Shown here: in pieces, positions 52,155 to 62,045 of the stretch
Numbering within the stretch: position 1 is the stretch's first letter
Layout of the letters: each line of letters starts with the position of its first letter
NCBI RefSeq assembly: GCF_900162615.1
Contig: NZ_FUFN01000007.1
Coordinates: 64,901-128,900, forward strand
DNA length: 64,000 bases
Direction: 5' to 3'
DNA from: Virgibacillus proomii
Lineage (GTDB): Bacteria; Bacillota; Bacilli; Bacillales; Amphibacillaceae
The notes under the pieces: generated by a model
Seen by the model: the letters and a program-made list of their open reading frames with translations, nothing else
What the model was told of the DNA's origin: nothing
The model's database searches: none
Program-made: the position numbers and the translations under genes

Positions 52155-55100
52155 TTAAACAAAATCTGTTAGATATACACTCTCCATGATGAATCTTATA
52201 TTTTCCTGCCTACTACCCCAGCTGTGTGTCCAACCTATCTTAAAAGTAACCTCTCTGGTGTTAAATTGAGGTTTACCTAAATCACATACAAATGTCTTTA
52301 TACCTGCAAAATCTTTTTCGAGGATTTCAAAGTATATACGGTCAGATGTCTTATCGCTTGTCCCTTTAACAACATGCACACTAAATTTTGCACCTGCGTA
52401 TTTCCTAAATCTAAATACTAGATATCTAGCAGAGTGTTTGAACTCGTACTTTTGGAACGCGACAGCACCTAAGTTATCCCTTACATCCTCATAAGCCTCA
52501 TTAGTACCGTCTAAACCTCGTCCGTCTAAATTACCCTTTGTACCCCCATAGATGTGTGCAGCATTTTGGTAGTAATTACCGCCAGGTCGAAATGCATCTA
52601 TTGTAACACCAGATCCTTTAACCCTACCCGCCGTCATATAATGAGGGTCATTTCCACTAACTATAAAAGCTGTATCCATTAGACCATCTTGCATAGCGAC
52701 AGCGCCGTCCGGTCTCATTATACGTATACTTTTATCGTCAATTATAACTTTATCATTACCGATTGTTACTTTACCTTGACTGTCTACCTTAAATTGATCA
52801 TTAACGTTTAACCCTGCTAATGATTTAATGTGTCGTGCTTCTAACTCCCCTGTCATCTTAACGCGGTCGAAATCGATTAACAGTCTTTCGGGTGTCGCAT
52901 TAATTGCGCCGATTACCCCGTCTTCGCTTACTTTAGCGTTTATTTCGCCCGGCAGTAATTTAAGCTCCGACTCTGCTGTCGAAACACGACGATTTAGCGT
53001 GTCTACGATTGATTGACTGGCTTTAGCGGTTACTTCGCCAGCCAGCGTTTTAATTTCGCCTTCTGCCGTATTTACCCGACCTTGTAAATTACTAATATCA
53101 GCTTCGGTATCTTCTGGTGCAGGAGTCCAGTCTGTTGCCTTATTTCCTTTTTCTATTTGTGCTCTCCAAGCAATAAAATCTAGTGGTTTATCAGATGCAT
53201 CTTGTGGAGTAGTAAACTGTATTTGTAACCATGCTCTTCCAGTGCCCTCTGCTTGTATCACGACTCTCTTATTTTCCCCTTTAAACACAGTTACTCTTTT
53301 TCCTCTTGCGTTAGGTGAAACAACAAGAGGATTATCTCCTAGGTTTTTAACCCATACTGATACTACAAATTTTTCTCCTTCTTTTGGGGGTTGTTCCACG
53401 TTTAGGTACTCAGAATCTACAACAAGCTTTACGTGACTATCTCCGCCACTTGTTTTAATCCTACTTGCATCTGTAGCTCCCCACTCAGGGACAGAGACGT
53501 TCTCTATTACTTCTGCTTTTGAACTTTGGTACGTATTGTATATTTTAAAGTTATTGCTATCTTTTAATAAATTCCTTCCGCCAACCTCAAGTCCTTCGAC
53601 TTCGGCTTCAACTTTTTCTACCTTAGTAGTAACGCTATCGGCTTTAACCTCGACGTTTGCTATTTTTTGCGTTAACGAGTTGTTAATATTATCAACTTTT
53701 GTATCATCAGCTTTCAAACCGATAGCTTCCTCATTTTGACCGATTCTTGTGCCGTGGCTGTCTAACTGATGTACCACCCCGTTCATATCTGTTGTGTATT
53801 GCGTTTTAGTGACAAGGTTATTGATACGATTATCAATTTGTTCTATCGTGTAGACTGTTGTTTTATCCGCTTTTTCATCTACTTTTATGTTAAAATCATC
53901 GAGCCTACCATCGACAATAGCTATTTTACCGTCAACATATTCGAGAGGTGCTCTATCAGTTATATCACTCGCAATCTGTTGCATTTTGTTGTCGTAAACA
54001 GTTTTAGCAACTGCGTACATTTTTGCTTGATCTAGTGCGGATTGGGCTTCCTGTTTTGCGACATTATCAGCATATTGTTCAACGTCTAATTTTATTTTGC
54101 TATCTTGTTCAACCGCAAAATCTTTTGCGTTTTCCTCTGCTTTTATTCCGGTTGCTTCCGCAAATGTTTTCCCTTTTTCGAATACCGTTTCGTCCTTGTT
54201 ATCGATGGTTAACTTGTTATACGTGTAATCAACCATTTCGTCATAGCTGATTCGCTTTTTGATTTCTTCCTGCAGTGATTGCCAAATTGCTTTGACTTCT
54301 TCCTCGGTGTATTCGACAAAGTCTCCCAACTTAGCTTCTTTTTTACTCTTGTCACTTATTGGCCCATTCACTTCGAAAATCCTGGCTTCAAGATAGAGAG
54401 GAGGATTAAATGCAGTATCTTTTATTTTATTCGTGTCGCCTAGACGTACCTTTTCATTTTCCATTCCAGGGACATGTTCTAAGTCAGCGAAAGTTGCTTC
54501 ATATTTAACGGCGGCATCTATACATTTCTCCAACTCGTTTTTAGTCAATTCTCGTAATCTGTCATAAGACAATTCGTCTTTTTCAGTCTGCGGTTCGTAC
54601 GTTCCAATTATATGACGCAACTCTCCGGTAACAGGGTCACGTCTGCCCCAGCGCTGTAGTGCGTCATGATCTTCGACTAATACCTCTAGTCTTGTTCCGT
54701 CCTTTTCCGGACCTAAGCCGATAAGAGCAGTATAAATATTATCCGTATCCTCAATACGTCTAATACTTAACAAGTCTTTCCCAAACTCAATCTCCCGCCC
54801 TCTCCACTGTCCAATTCGTTGAACTAAGTCAACGTAACGACCAGTTATTTTGTTGCCTCTTGTTTCAACACGGAAATTTAATTCAAGGTCAAATTCCGTG
54901 GAGATTCTCTTTAACATCGAATAAGGGTCGGTATGTTTATCAATGTGGAAAGTTCGTGTTCCTTTGCTTTCTACAAGTCCGACACTCCATTCCGTCCCCC
55001 TTAAAATAGTAGCTGCCGCAGTACTTGCTGATTGGCTTTTTAAAGTTTGGGGTTTAATTACTTGTGCTTTACGTAAGTCATTGTAACTGGCTTTAGCAAA

Positions 55101-55358
55101 TACAACGATATGTTTGCTGTGTTCATGCACTTTTTCCGCTTGCCATATTGTTAACTCTCTATATCCGTTGTCCTCATCGGGAATGATGACTTTGTTACGC
55201 CCTGTTAGATATTCTGAATAATCCCGATCAGCAAATGTTGTAAATTCAAACGTTTCTGCGGTTGTTTCTAATGATCTGTGATAATTATCATCCCAAAACT
55301 CATCATTTGGAATAATGCCCACTATCTCATCTGATTGCTTATCTATAATGTGTATCAC
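52155..55358 (-). CDS. Tail-associated lysin/spike (prophage endopeptidase tail family)
   Basis: 1067 residues. The N-terminal ~370 match the phage tail endopeptidase (Tal/gp18-type) family: VGIIPNDEFWDDNYHRSLET and GREIEFGKDLLSIRRIEDTD. Next come long helical/coiled-coil stretches (about 380-600), a carbohydrate-binding-like jelly roll (about 610-770, with SVWVKNLGDNPLVVSPNARG) and a C-terminal receptor/fibre portion. It forms the tip of the tail that touches the cell wall. Directly follows the distal tail gene. Confidence 0.85.
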   Translation of the reverse strand: MIHIIDKQSDEIVGIIPNDEFWDDNYHRSLETTAETFEFTTFADRDYSEYLTGRNKVIIPDEDNGYRELTIWQAEKVHEHSKHIVVFAKASYNDLRKAQVIKPQTLKSQSASTAAATILRGTEWSVGLVESKGTRTFHIDKHTDPYSMLKRISTEFDLELNFRVETRGNKITGRYVDLVQRIGQWRGREIEFGKDLLSIRRIEDTDNIYTALIGLGPEKDGTRLEVLVEDHDALQRWGRRDPVTGELRHIIGTYEPQTEKDELSYDRLRELTKNELEKCIDAAVKYEATFADLEHVPGMENEKVRLGDTNKIKDTAFNPPLYLEARIFEVNGPISDKSKKEAKLGDFVEYTEEEVKAIWQSLQEEIKKRISYDEMVDYTYNKLTIDNKDETVFEKGKTFAEATGIKAEENAKDFAVEQDSKIKLDVEQYADNVAKQEAQSALDQAKMYAVAKTVYDNKMQQIASDITDRAPLEYVDGKIAIVDGRLDDFNIKVDEKADKTTVYTIEQIDNRINNLVTKTQYTTDMNGVVHQLDSHGTRIGQNEEAIGLKADDTKVDNINNSLTQKIANVEVKADSVTTKVEKVEAEVEGLEVGGRNLLKDSNNFKIYNTYQSSKAEVIENVSVPEWGATDASRIKTSGGDSHVKLVVDSEYLNVEQPPKEGEKFVVSVWVKNLGDNPLVVSPNARGKRVTVFKGENKRVVIQAEGTGRAWLQIQFTTPQDASDKPLDFIAWRAQIEKGNKATDWTPAPEDTEADISNLQGRVNTAEGEIKTLAGEVTAKASQSIVDTLNRRVSTAESELKLLPGEINAKVSEDGVIGAINATPERLLIDFDRVKMTGELEARHIKSLAGLNVNDQFKVDSQGKVTIGNDKVIIDDKSIRIMRPDGAVAMQDGLMDTAFIVSGNDPHYMTAGRVKGSGVTIDAFRPGGNYYQNAAHIYGGTKGNLDGRGLDGTNEAYEDVRDNLGAVAFQKYEFKHSARYLVFRFRKYAGAKFSVHVVKGTSDKTSDRIYFEILEKDFAGIKTFVCDLGKPQFNTREVTFKIGWTHSWGSRQENIRFIMESVYLTDFV

Positions 55359-55366
55359 TTTATCAC

Positions 55367-56875
55367 CTACCTATATCTATTACGCCATTTAGCTGTTGCT
55401 TTAAAACTGTTAGATGGATGTACTACTAGTTGGTTATCGCCTTTGTGTAAATTAAAAAAAGAACCTCCGAAATCTTTTAGGTTCTTCGAGTCTTCGCCGT
55501 TTAATAATATTTCCTTGTTAAAGTTATCAAGTGTTATTTTATCGCCCGGATTAGCGATATATGGCGTTTGATCGACCGTTTCTTGCGCTAGTTTAAACAC
55601 TTTTATATGCAAGATTTTAGGTGCGTAAGCTCTAGCCGAATCCGCCCATTTACCGATGTGTATTTGTACATATCGTAATTTACCCATGTACTCATTGTTG
55701 TTATCGGTAAATAACTTTTTCAAACTAAAAACGTGCTTTGTATTATTGGCCACTCGTGTTACATAAAATTCGAATTGGTTACCAATCCTACGCAAACGTA
55801 ACATGCCGAAGAAAAAAGGCCAGCCATAACTATAATTTTGTGAGCTTATTAAATAATTTTTTTGCCTTCCTTCATATCCTCCGATACGCCCCTCAGCAAT
55901 TTTATTGTTTATACCTAAACTTTTATCTAGTAGAGCCATTTTTCCAAGTACGTTCATGTTTTCATCATAAGCATAAAATTCAATTCGATAAGTTTGATCT
56001 GGCTTACCAGTTTCTCCTTCAACCATCATTTCAATTTCAAAGTCTTGTGATGGGGATATTTCTTTAATTAGCGCCGGACCGTGCCAATTATTTGTATCTG
56101 GCCCATAACTTGGCACAGTAATACCATCATTATCTGTGCTTAGTCTACCAGCTACTACGCCACCATCTACTTTAGTAGGGGTATTGCTCCATGTATCTAA
56201 TGTTTCCCCTCGTTCTTCGATGAGTAATTTCCTAGTATCTACTGTTTCCATATCAGCTTCTAAAGGGGTTCCAATCAATTGATATTCTTCAAATTGATTC
56301 TGCACCATAGCAAAAGTAACAGGTTTTAATACCTCTAATTCAAATATAGGCGATGCTTCGGCAGTTCCGTCATAGGTTAAATTAAGTACATCAGATGTAA
56401 AGGTTTTGGTTTGTTCTTTGCCGTATTTAAATGGATCGGAACAAAGAAAGGTTATCGTTCCTATTAAATTATTAGTTTCTTCTTCTGGTGTTTCGTTTGT
56501 TAATAATGTCGCATAAAATAGAGCATCTTCGTCGGTGAAAGACAAGACTTTCTTAGATCCTCCTAAATAAGATAAAAGCCTGTCGTACCTTCTTCTAAAC
56601 CCTTCGTTTGTTTTGTCCTCTATCTTATATTTAATGGTTATTTCCCTTTCACTAACGGTAGGGTCTGTTTGTTCTAATAACCCATCCATTCCTGGGACTT
56701 CGGTTGTTTGTACTCTTTGTGTTAAATTACTTCTCCCTGTGACAGTGAGAGTGATAAAACTGCCATTATCATCCGTGAGTAATTGATCTAAATTATTACC
56801 GTTAAATACCGTTTGCAGTGATAAGGAAGTGCTTCCTGTACCACTTCCTGCTATAGTATCTACGAATCCGTACAT
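55367..56875 (-). CDS. Distal tail protein (Dit, Sipho_tail family)
   Basis: 502 residues, longer than minimal Dit proteins (about 250), so it probably has an inserted carbohydrate-binding region. The N-terminal belt domain includes EVPGMDGLLEQTDPTVSERE, ITIKYKI and SDPFKYGKEQTK (tail family signature). The middle (about 240-400) looks like a lectin or concanavalin-like module (YRIEFYAYDENMNVLGKMAL). It caps the tail tube and holds the Tal protein. Confidence 0.85.
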   Translation of the reverse strand: MYGFVDTIAGSGTGSTSLSLQTVFNGNNLDQLLTDDNGSFITLTVTGRSNLTQRVQTTEVPGMDGLLEQTDPTVSEREITIKYKIEDKTNEGFRRRYDRLLSYLGGSKKVLSFTDEDALFYATLLTNETPEEETNNLIGTITFLCSDPFKYGKEQTKTFTSDVLNLTYDGTAEASPIFELEVLKPVTFAMVQNQFEEYQLIGTPLEADMETVDTRKLLIEERGETLDTWSNTPTKVDGGVVAGRLSTDNDGITVPSYGPDTNNWHGPALIKEISPSQDFEIEMMVEGETGKPDQTYRIEFYAYDENMNVLGKMALLDKSLGINNKIAEGRIGGYEGRQKNYLISSQNYSYGWPFFFGMLRLRRIGNQFEFYVTRVANNTKHVFSLKKLFTDNNNEYMGKLRYVQIHIGKWADSARAYAPKILHIKVFKLAQETVDQTPYIANPGDKITLDNFNKEILLNGEDSKNLKDFGGSFFNLHKGDNQLVVHPSNSFKATAKWRNRYR

Positions 56876-56886
56876 AAAAGCACCTC

Positions 56887-59643
56887 CTATTGAAATGATC
56901 TCCTTACTCTTGTTTTTCTGTCTTGAACTTGCGTTATATCCTCAACAAATGTGTTAAATTCTTGACCGCCTATAGCTACGTTTATATAGGCTGGTTGTTT
57001 CGATACGGTCAATTCGTTGGTGTAGTCGTATCGCAATGAGTTGTGCGACCTCCTGTTAACTCTATCAACTTGTGACGCTATATTACTAGGTTGTATTTCT
57101 TTGTTCATCGCTTCGGTCAATCCTGCCATAGACCTAACCGCAACACCCCTGCCACGATCAATAGATTTGGCTATAGATTGCGGTATTTGTATTTTCATGA
57201 TGTCACGCAAGGCTCCCTCTTTTGCAGGAGAAAATGGAAGAAAGTCGCGTATTTTACTTGTTACCTTGCCTATAGCATCTTTTACTTTACCGATCGAATC
57301 TGTTATACCTTTAGCAATAGACTTAACAATATTTTTACCAGCGTCTAAAAACTTATCTTTTATGTTGGTCACGACGTTTAAAGCTTTATCCATACCGGAT
57401 TTAACTGCATTTTTAACGGCGTTAAAAGCTTTGCTTGTAACCCCCTTGAGTGAGTTAAAAACATTAGATACTTTTGATTTTATGCTATTAACAACCCTAG
57501 CTATTACGCCTTTAATGCTATTCCAGATGCTCGAAATAATAGACTTTATGGCATTCATCACACTTGAAATTTTACTTTTAATAAAGTTGAACCCGGTTGA
57601 TACAACGTCTTTCGCTTTAGTTACTCCGCCTTTAAAAAATCCAGATACCTTACTCCAAAGGTTTTTAACAATACCTGTTAGGCTTTTGAATAAGGTTTTT
57701 CCTAGTTTTAAAATCTTGCCGACAAACCATAATTGGACTAGATTCCACACTAGTTTTACAGCACCAGCAACAATGCGCTTCACAGCTTCCCACATTTCTG
57801 ACCAATTACCAGTAAATAAAGCGCTAAAAAACTGTATTACGCCTAAAATTACATCGATAGCACCTTGTATAACACCTTTAATAGCATTCCACGTTGAAAC
57901 TATTAATGATTTTATTACTGGCCACAAAGTTTGCATAATAGTCCAAATCACAGTCATAACGGTTGTTATCACAGTTTTTATAACATTCCAAACGTTCATA
58001 GCTGCTTGCAAAATCATTTGTCCATGTTCATTCCAAAAGGTTGTTAAGGTAGACCAAATTTGCATAACGAAAGCAACCACAGTCTGCACAACTGTGGTAA
58101 TAACTGTTTTAATTTGGTTCCAAACCAACATAACTATTTCTCTGAATTTTTGGTTTTCTTGATACAACTTAATAAAAACAGGTATTAATATAGTGGTTAT
58201 TATGGCAACTAAAGCTGTAATTGGATTGCTAATAAATGCAAACACTCGCATAACACCCAGCAAAACATTTCTTAAAACCGTTGTTTGCGCTATTAGTGGG
58301 GCGAATCTTGCGATCAGTGTCCCTAAACTACCAACAAACATACCAGCGAAAGTGATTACAGTACCAAGAACTATTGCTAATGGTCCAATGATAGCAACTA
58401 AGCCAGCTATTACAACAGCAGCCATTTTAACTTGTGGAGATAAGTTATTTAACCAAGTGATAAAATTTTGCAACATTTCAGCACCTTGCATTAAGGCAGG
58501 TCGCATCACTTCATATATACTAATTGCAAAGCCTTCAATACCAGATTTTATTTCTCTCCATTTCCCCCCTAATGTACCTTCCATTATGCCTGCCATTTTT
58601 TCGGCAGACCCACTAGAATTATTTATAGCGTCAGATAATTTGTTGTAATCTTTCTCTGATGCGTTTATCACAGCTAGTGCACCGGACATGGCTTCTTTAC
58701 CAAAAATAGTAGCTGCATAAGAAGCTTTTTGATCATCTGTTAGGCCGCTAAACGAGGTTCTGAGGTCTCCCATTATTTCATCAAGCGTCTTCATACTGCC
58801 ATCACTGTTTTTAATAGATATACCCAGTTCATCCATGGCGGTTTTCATAGCTTTGGTTGGTGATGCCAAGTTGGTGAACATTGACCTTAATGCCGTTCCT
58901 GCTTTTTCTCCTTTGATACCAGCATTAGACATTAAACCAATAGCTGTCGCAGTATCTTCAACACTATATCCCAATGCACCGGCAACTGGAGCAGCATATT
59001 GCATAGCCATGCCCAATCCAGCAACGTTTGTGTTAGCGTTTGAAGAAGTTGCTGCTAAAACGTCAGCAAATCTGCTACTATCTTTGGCTTCTAATCCAAA
59101 TGCGGTTAAAGAGTCGGTTACAATATCACTCACAGACGCCAAATCTTCGCCAGATGCCGCCGCTAAACTCATGACTCCTTCGATTCCGTTAAGCATGTCT
59201 TCTGTTGACCAACCAGCCAACGCCATATAGTTTAATGCTTCTGCCGATTGACTCGCGCTAAATTTAGTTGTAGCCCCCATTTCTTTTGCTTTATCTCTTA
59301 ATTGCTCTAATTGATCGCCAGTGGCACCAGAAATAGCTTGCACTCTAGCCATAGAATCATCAAAACTAACTCCTGTTGCTATTGCCGCTCCTCCCGCGGC
59401 TAGTAAGGGGGCGGTTAGATACATAGATGCGCTTCGCCCAGCTGATTTCATGCTATTTCCTACGCCTTTCATTTTGTTTCCAGCATTTTGCAGGGCGGTT
59501 CCCGCTGTTCTTATCGGCGTGGTGTCTATGCTACTAATATTTTTCTTGAAATTTTTCAATCCAGAAATAGCATCATTAAAACCTTTATTAAACCCTGTCG
59601 TATTAGCTTTAAGAAAAGCCTCAACGGAATAACTCTCAGTCAT
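56887..59643 (-). CDS. Phage tail tape measure protein (TP901 family)
   Basis: 918 residues. The N-terminal portion has the TP901 tape measure motif (MARVQAISGATGDQLEQLRD, EALNYMALAGWS, GIKGEKAGTALRSMF). Multiple hydrophobic helices lie at about 400-500, followed by W-N-x-I-K repeats (AAMNVWNVIKTVITTVMTVI). It sets tail length and helps DNA entry. Several long reading frames on the opposite strand are shadows of this repetitive gene. Starts at ATG 59643, overlapping the upstream chaperone gene by 8 bp. Confidence 0.92.
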   Translation of the reverse strand: MTESYSVEAFLKANTTGFNKGFNDAISGLKNFKKNISSIDTTPIRTAGTALQNAGNKMKGVGNSMKSAGRSASMYLTAPLLAAGGAAIATGVSFDDSMARVQAISGATGDQLEQLRDKAKEMGATTKFSASQSAEALNYMALAGWSTEDMLNGIEGVMSLAAASGEDLASVSDIVTDSLTAFGLEAKDSSRFADVLAATSSNANTNVAGLGMAMQYAAPVAGALGYSVEDTATAIGLMSNAGIKGEKAGTALRSMFTNLASPTKAMKTAMDELGISIKNSDGSMKTLDEIMGDLRTSFSGLTDDQKASYAATIFGKEAMSGALAVINASEKDYNKLSDAINNSSGSAEKMAGIMEGTLGGKWREIKSGIEGFAISIYEVMRPALMQGAEMLQNFITWLNNLSPQVKMAAVVIAGLVAIIGPLAIVLGTVITFAGMFVGSLGTLIARFAPLIAQTTVLRNVLLGVMRVFAFISNPITALVAIITTILIPVFIKLYQENQKFREIVMLVWNQIKTVITTVVQTVVAFVMQIWSTLTTFWNEHGQMILQAAMNVWNVIKTVITTVMTVIWTIMQTLWPVIKSLIVSTWNAIKGVIQGAIDVILGVIQFFSALFTGNWSEMWEAVKRIVAGAVKLVWNLVQLWFVGKILKLGKTLFKSLTGIVKNLWSKVSGFFKGGVTKAKDVVSTGFNFIKSKISSVMNAIKSIISSIWNSIKGVIARVVNSIKSKVSNVFNSLKGVTSKAFNAVKNAVKSGMDKALNVVTNIKDKFLDAGKNIVKSIAKGITDSIGKVKDAIGKVTSKIRDFLPFSPAKEGALRDIMKIQIPQSIAKSIDRGRGVAVRSMAGLTEAMNKEIQPSNIASQVDRVNRRSHNSLRYDYTNELTVSKQPAYINVAIGGQEFNTFVEDITQVQDRKTRVRRSFQ

Positions 59644-60009
59644 TTTCTACCCCCTTCCTATTAGCAACAGAAGCGATGCGAGCCATATTTCTCGCTTTTT
59701 TAGATATGGATTGTTTTGGTTTTGTTTCTTCCGCAATACGTTTTTCGTAATCAAAGAAATCTTTAAAACTCTTGAATACAGGAACTTGTTTTTTACCTTG
59801 CTCTTTTGTTGATGTAACTTGATGGTTTAACCATGCTTGTAAATGCATATCGTGTTCTTTATCAATTCTTTTTAGTCGATATGCCTTCATCTTTAGTAGG
59901 TATTCCGGGAATTCCATAATCTTAATTTCTTGTAAACTCTTAATACCCAAATACCTGAAACAATTTAGTATTATATCTTCATATGTCGCGTTAGAAGATC
60001 TCTTCTTTA
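59636..60009 (-). CDS. Tail assembly chaperone, downstream (T) part of a frameshifted G-T product
   Basis: The annotatable ORF begins near 59950 (TTG), but the same frame stays open back past the end of gene G, reading GLKKRSSNATYEDIILNCFR then YLGIKSLQEI. A -1 shift near 60010 would fuse G to T, as lambda gpG/gpGT and most siphophages do. The T portion continues FPEYLLKMKAYRLKRIDKEH, typical of the T domain. I see no canonical X-XXY-YYZ slippery heptamer in the overlap. Confidence 0.72.
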
Positions 60010-60360
60010 AGCCTGTTGATTCGCTTTGAACTGTTTCATTTTCGGCTTCAATAAAGGTGCTTCTTCTAACGCTTTCTGAAAAGCTTCAAATAATTGATCT
60101 AATTCATCTTTGCCTGCTTTTTCCGTGATAAACATCTCGATATCTTGATTACTAGGTTTGGAATTGAGATAAGAAGTCCCGGATTTGATGGCGTTGTATA
60201 GCGCCCTTGGGTTTTTCATACTTAAGTACATAACGAGTGATTCAACCCCCATTCCAAATTGCATACCTTCAATGTTCTGCGTATAAATGTTGTCTAATGT
60301 ATTAATAAAGTCCATGCCGAATCGCAATTCGTATTCTTTTCCGCCAATAGTTAGATTCAT
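60007..60360 (-). CDS. Tail assembly chaperone, upstream (G) part
   Basis: 117 residues, DIFF: starts MNLTIGGKEYELRFGMDFIN, the signature of Gram-positive phage tail chaperones that bind the tape measure. Ends KMKQFKANQQA. Its C-terminal overlap with the T frame is described in the next entry. Behind aggaggaat, directly after a terminator-like hairpin that follows the major tail gene. Confidence 0.85.
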   Translation of the reverse strand: MNLTIGGKEYELRFGMDFINTLDNIYTQNIEGMQFGMGVESLVMYLSMKNPRALYNAIKSGTSYLNSKPSNQDIEMFITEKAGKDELDQLFEAFQKALEEAPLLKPKMKQFKANQQA

Positions 60361-60374
60361 GTTTATTCCTCCTA

Positions 60375-60406
60375 AAAATAAAATAGAGCAGGCATTTCCT
60401 GCTCCG
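60375..60406 (-). terminator. Hairpin after the major tail gene
   Basis: Minus-strand stem GAGCAGG/CCTGCTC (arms about 60398-60404 and 60386-60392) followed by TATTTTATTTTT. It may lower expression of the downstream tail genes relative to the tail tube. Confidence 0.7.
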
Positions 60407-60438
60407 TCTATTATAAAAAGCCCTGTCGTAACGCTAAA

Positions 60439-60508
60439 TTAACTCCAATACAACGAAACGCTATTATCTGTTACCGCTTCAACGTTTACGTTTACGGGCT
60501 TGTTAGGG
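60439..60508 (-). other. Shifty stop CCC-TAA and 21-codon +1 extension of the major tail gene
   Basis: Read on the minus strand, CCC (60508-60506) is followed by TAA (60505-60503). A +1 slip (CCC to CCT) opens a frame encoding NKPVNVNV and then TDNSVSLYW before TAA 60439-60441. AAGCCC at the start of the extension can pair with GGGCTT about 80 nt downstream, with a second stem GTAA..CG/CGTTAC inside it. The capsid gene has the same arrangement. Confidence 0.75.
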
Positions 60509-61006
60509 TGTCGCTTCTGCCACTGTGTCTTTAAATGCATATTGAACAGCTTCTTGCTGTTCTTCCGTTAAAGTCGCCATACCGAATTGCGGTTCCAATT
60601 CAACGATGAAGTTAGATGACACAGCAGATTCATCCTCTGCCGATGCTGTTGGCTCCCAGCTATCCAAATAGCCTTGGCAATATACAGCGGGGTACTTACC
60701 CTCTTGATCTTTTAGTTCCTCATCTACCGTTACTTCCCATAATTCAAGCTTTTCACCTTTAAGTACAGATGTTTGTAACATATCGCTAACAGGATCATCT
60801 TTAGCTTGGATGGCGTCAATGGATACCTCTGTTTCTAATTCTCCAACCTTTACAACAGCACCATCTTTAGTAATTATTTTATCTAATTCTCTCGAATAAG
60901 AGAACGTATGTTCAGTCTGGAATACTAGTTTTGCAGCTTCTTTTGACTGATCTTTCAACAAACGGAACATCAATATCTTATTCTTACCTTGTTGCATTTC
61001 TGCCAT
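60503..61006 (-). CDS. Major tail protein (TP901-1 family)
   Basis: 167 residues from ATG 61006 (taggaggtaatagt upstream); a longer frame to 61057 overlaps the previous gene. Core features: MAEMQQGKNKILMFR, ELDKIITKDGAVVKVG, ELETEVSIDAIQ and ELWEVTVDE. Forms the tail tube. It ends EATP with the codons ACA-CCC-TAA. In the +1 frame after CCC, 21 codons stay open (NKPVNVNVEAVTDNSVSLYW plus Ser), to the TAA at 60439. See the findings for the parallel in the capsid gene. Confidence 0.9.
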   Translation of the reverse strand: MAEMQQGKNKILMFRLLKDQSKEAAKLVFQTEHTFSYSRELDKIITKDGAVVKVGELETEVSIDAIQAKDDPVSDMLQTSVLKGEKLELWEVTVDEELKDQEGKYPAVYCQGYLDSWEPTASAEDESAVSSNFIVELEPQFGMATLTEEQQEAVQYAFKDTVAEATP

Positions 61007-61017
61007 ACTATTACCTC

Positions 61018-61407
61018 CTAATGAAATCTGAATTCTACTTCTATAATTCCTCGCCAATATCTTTCTGTGCCTGTTTTTCCTTGAACAGATCTATCAGAAA
61101 CGTTTTTGACCGTTACATAAAAGTTTTCGGTATGCTTTATTTTTCTAAAAGCTTCCTTAAGGTTGTTTACCATAGTTGTTAATTCTCGCCTTTTGCGATA
61201 GTTATGGTAAACATTAATCGTTTGTTGTACATTGCCGTAAAGCAAATCCTTTGTCCTTAAGTCTTGACTAAATTGCTCACCTATATGGACAAAAGGTAAT
61301 CCATAATCATTGGCAGGCAAATAATCAACCGTATTATATCCGAGTGAAAGAGACCGTTTAAATACCTCATCGAATAACTGTTGTTGCGGTGATTTCCTTT
61401 CCTCCAA
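61018..61407 (-). CDS. Tail terminator protein
   Basis: 129 residues: DEVFKRSLSLGYNTVDYLPA, VHIGEQFSQDLRTKDLLYGN and KIKHTENFYVTVKNVSD. It has the features of the DUF3168-like tail terminator family that caps the tail tube and joins it to the connector. Position just before the major tail gene fits. The overlap with that gene's longer frame supports the shorter tail start. Confidence 0.75.
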   Translation of the reverse strand: MEERKSPQQQLFDEVFKRSLSLGYNTVDYLPANDYGLPFVHIGEQFSQDLRTKDLLYGNVQQTINVYHNYRKRRELTTMVNNLKEAFRKIKHTENFYVTVKNVSDRSVQGKTGTERYWRGIIEVEFRFH

Positions 61408-61413
61408 AATAAA

Positions 61414-61737
61414 TCACCTCACCAATCTATCTAAATCTTTTTTAAATTGTTCTATTTGTTCGTAGTATGCAGGTCTTAAGTGAGGTTGGGCATCCATAAA
61501 CCTAGTACCCCATTCGATGTATGGCGCATAATCTGCAGTCGAAGCTACTCGACCAGTTAAACCGCGTACATCTATCTGTATTTTGCGTTTTAAATTACCG
61601 CTTTTGACAGGCGCATAATTTTGGGCTTTGCTTTGCATTTCGGACGCATTGATTTGTATTGCTTTTTGTACGTCTTTAGCTTCCGCCCTCTCTCTCAAAC
61701 CCCTTTCAAGTGCATCTATACCTTTTAATTTAATCAT
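61414..61737 (-). CDS. HK97 gp10-like head-tail connector
   Basis: 107 residues with the HK97 gp10 pattern: EMQSKAQNYAPVKSGNLKRK, GRVASTADYAPYIEWGTRFM and a final PAYYEQIEQFKKDLD. Proteins of this family complete the head-tail interface. Stop and start overlap with the upstream gene by 4 bp. Confidence 0.9.
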   Translation of the reverse strand: MIKLKGIDALERGLRERAEAKDVQKAIQINASEMQSKAQNYAPVKSGNLKRKIQIDVRGLTGRVASTADYAPYIEWGTRFMDAQPHLRPAYYEQIEQFKKDLDRLVR

Positions 61738-62045
61738 TGAGAGACGCCCTCCAAATAAAAAACGCCTTTCCTGTAATCGGATTGGCGTTGCGGTTTATAT
61801 TTGGTTTTTTTATCGTCGTTTATATAAGCGTAATCTACTTTTCCAACATAAGGGCGTTGTAACCTAGCAACAACAACCTTTTTATCAATCTCTCCAAACA
61901 ATTCATTTGTACGCTCTATACCTAAAGTTGATACATTACATGGTTTGGTAGTTTCAATTATTTTTCCGTCCACGTACTCGCCTTTTATAGGGTCATAGTA
62001 CGAATCGGTTTGATTAACAAGAGTTATGCGATCGTCAAATCTCAT
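61734..62045 (-). CDS. Head closure/head-tail adaptor protein
   Basis: 103 residues beginning MRFDDRITLVNQTDSYYDPI, typical of phage head-tail adaptors (SPP1 gp16-like family PF05521). It plugs the portal after packaging. Overlaps both neighbours by 4 bp, so the four head-tail genes are translationally coupled. Confidence 0.85.
   Translation of the reverse strand: MRFDDRITLVNQTDSYYDPIKGEYVDGKIIETTKPCNVSTLGIERTNELFGEIDKKVVVARLQRPYVGKVDYAYINDDKKTKYKPQRQSDYRKGVFYLEGVSQ

Noticed and set aside
57041..59632. Several long plus-strand frames within the tape measure gene
   Set aside because: Artefacts of the repetitive, low-complexity tape measure coding sequence.
60007..60110. A specific slippery heptamer for the tail chaperone frameshift
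   Set aside because: Candidates such as C-AAA-GCG and T-TTA-TTG do not fit X-XXY-YYZ in the zero frame.
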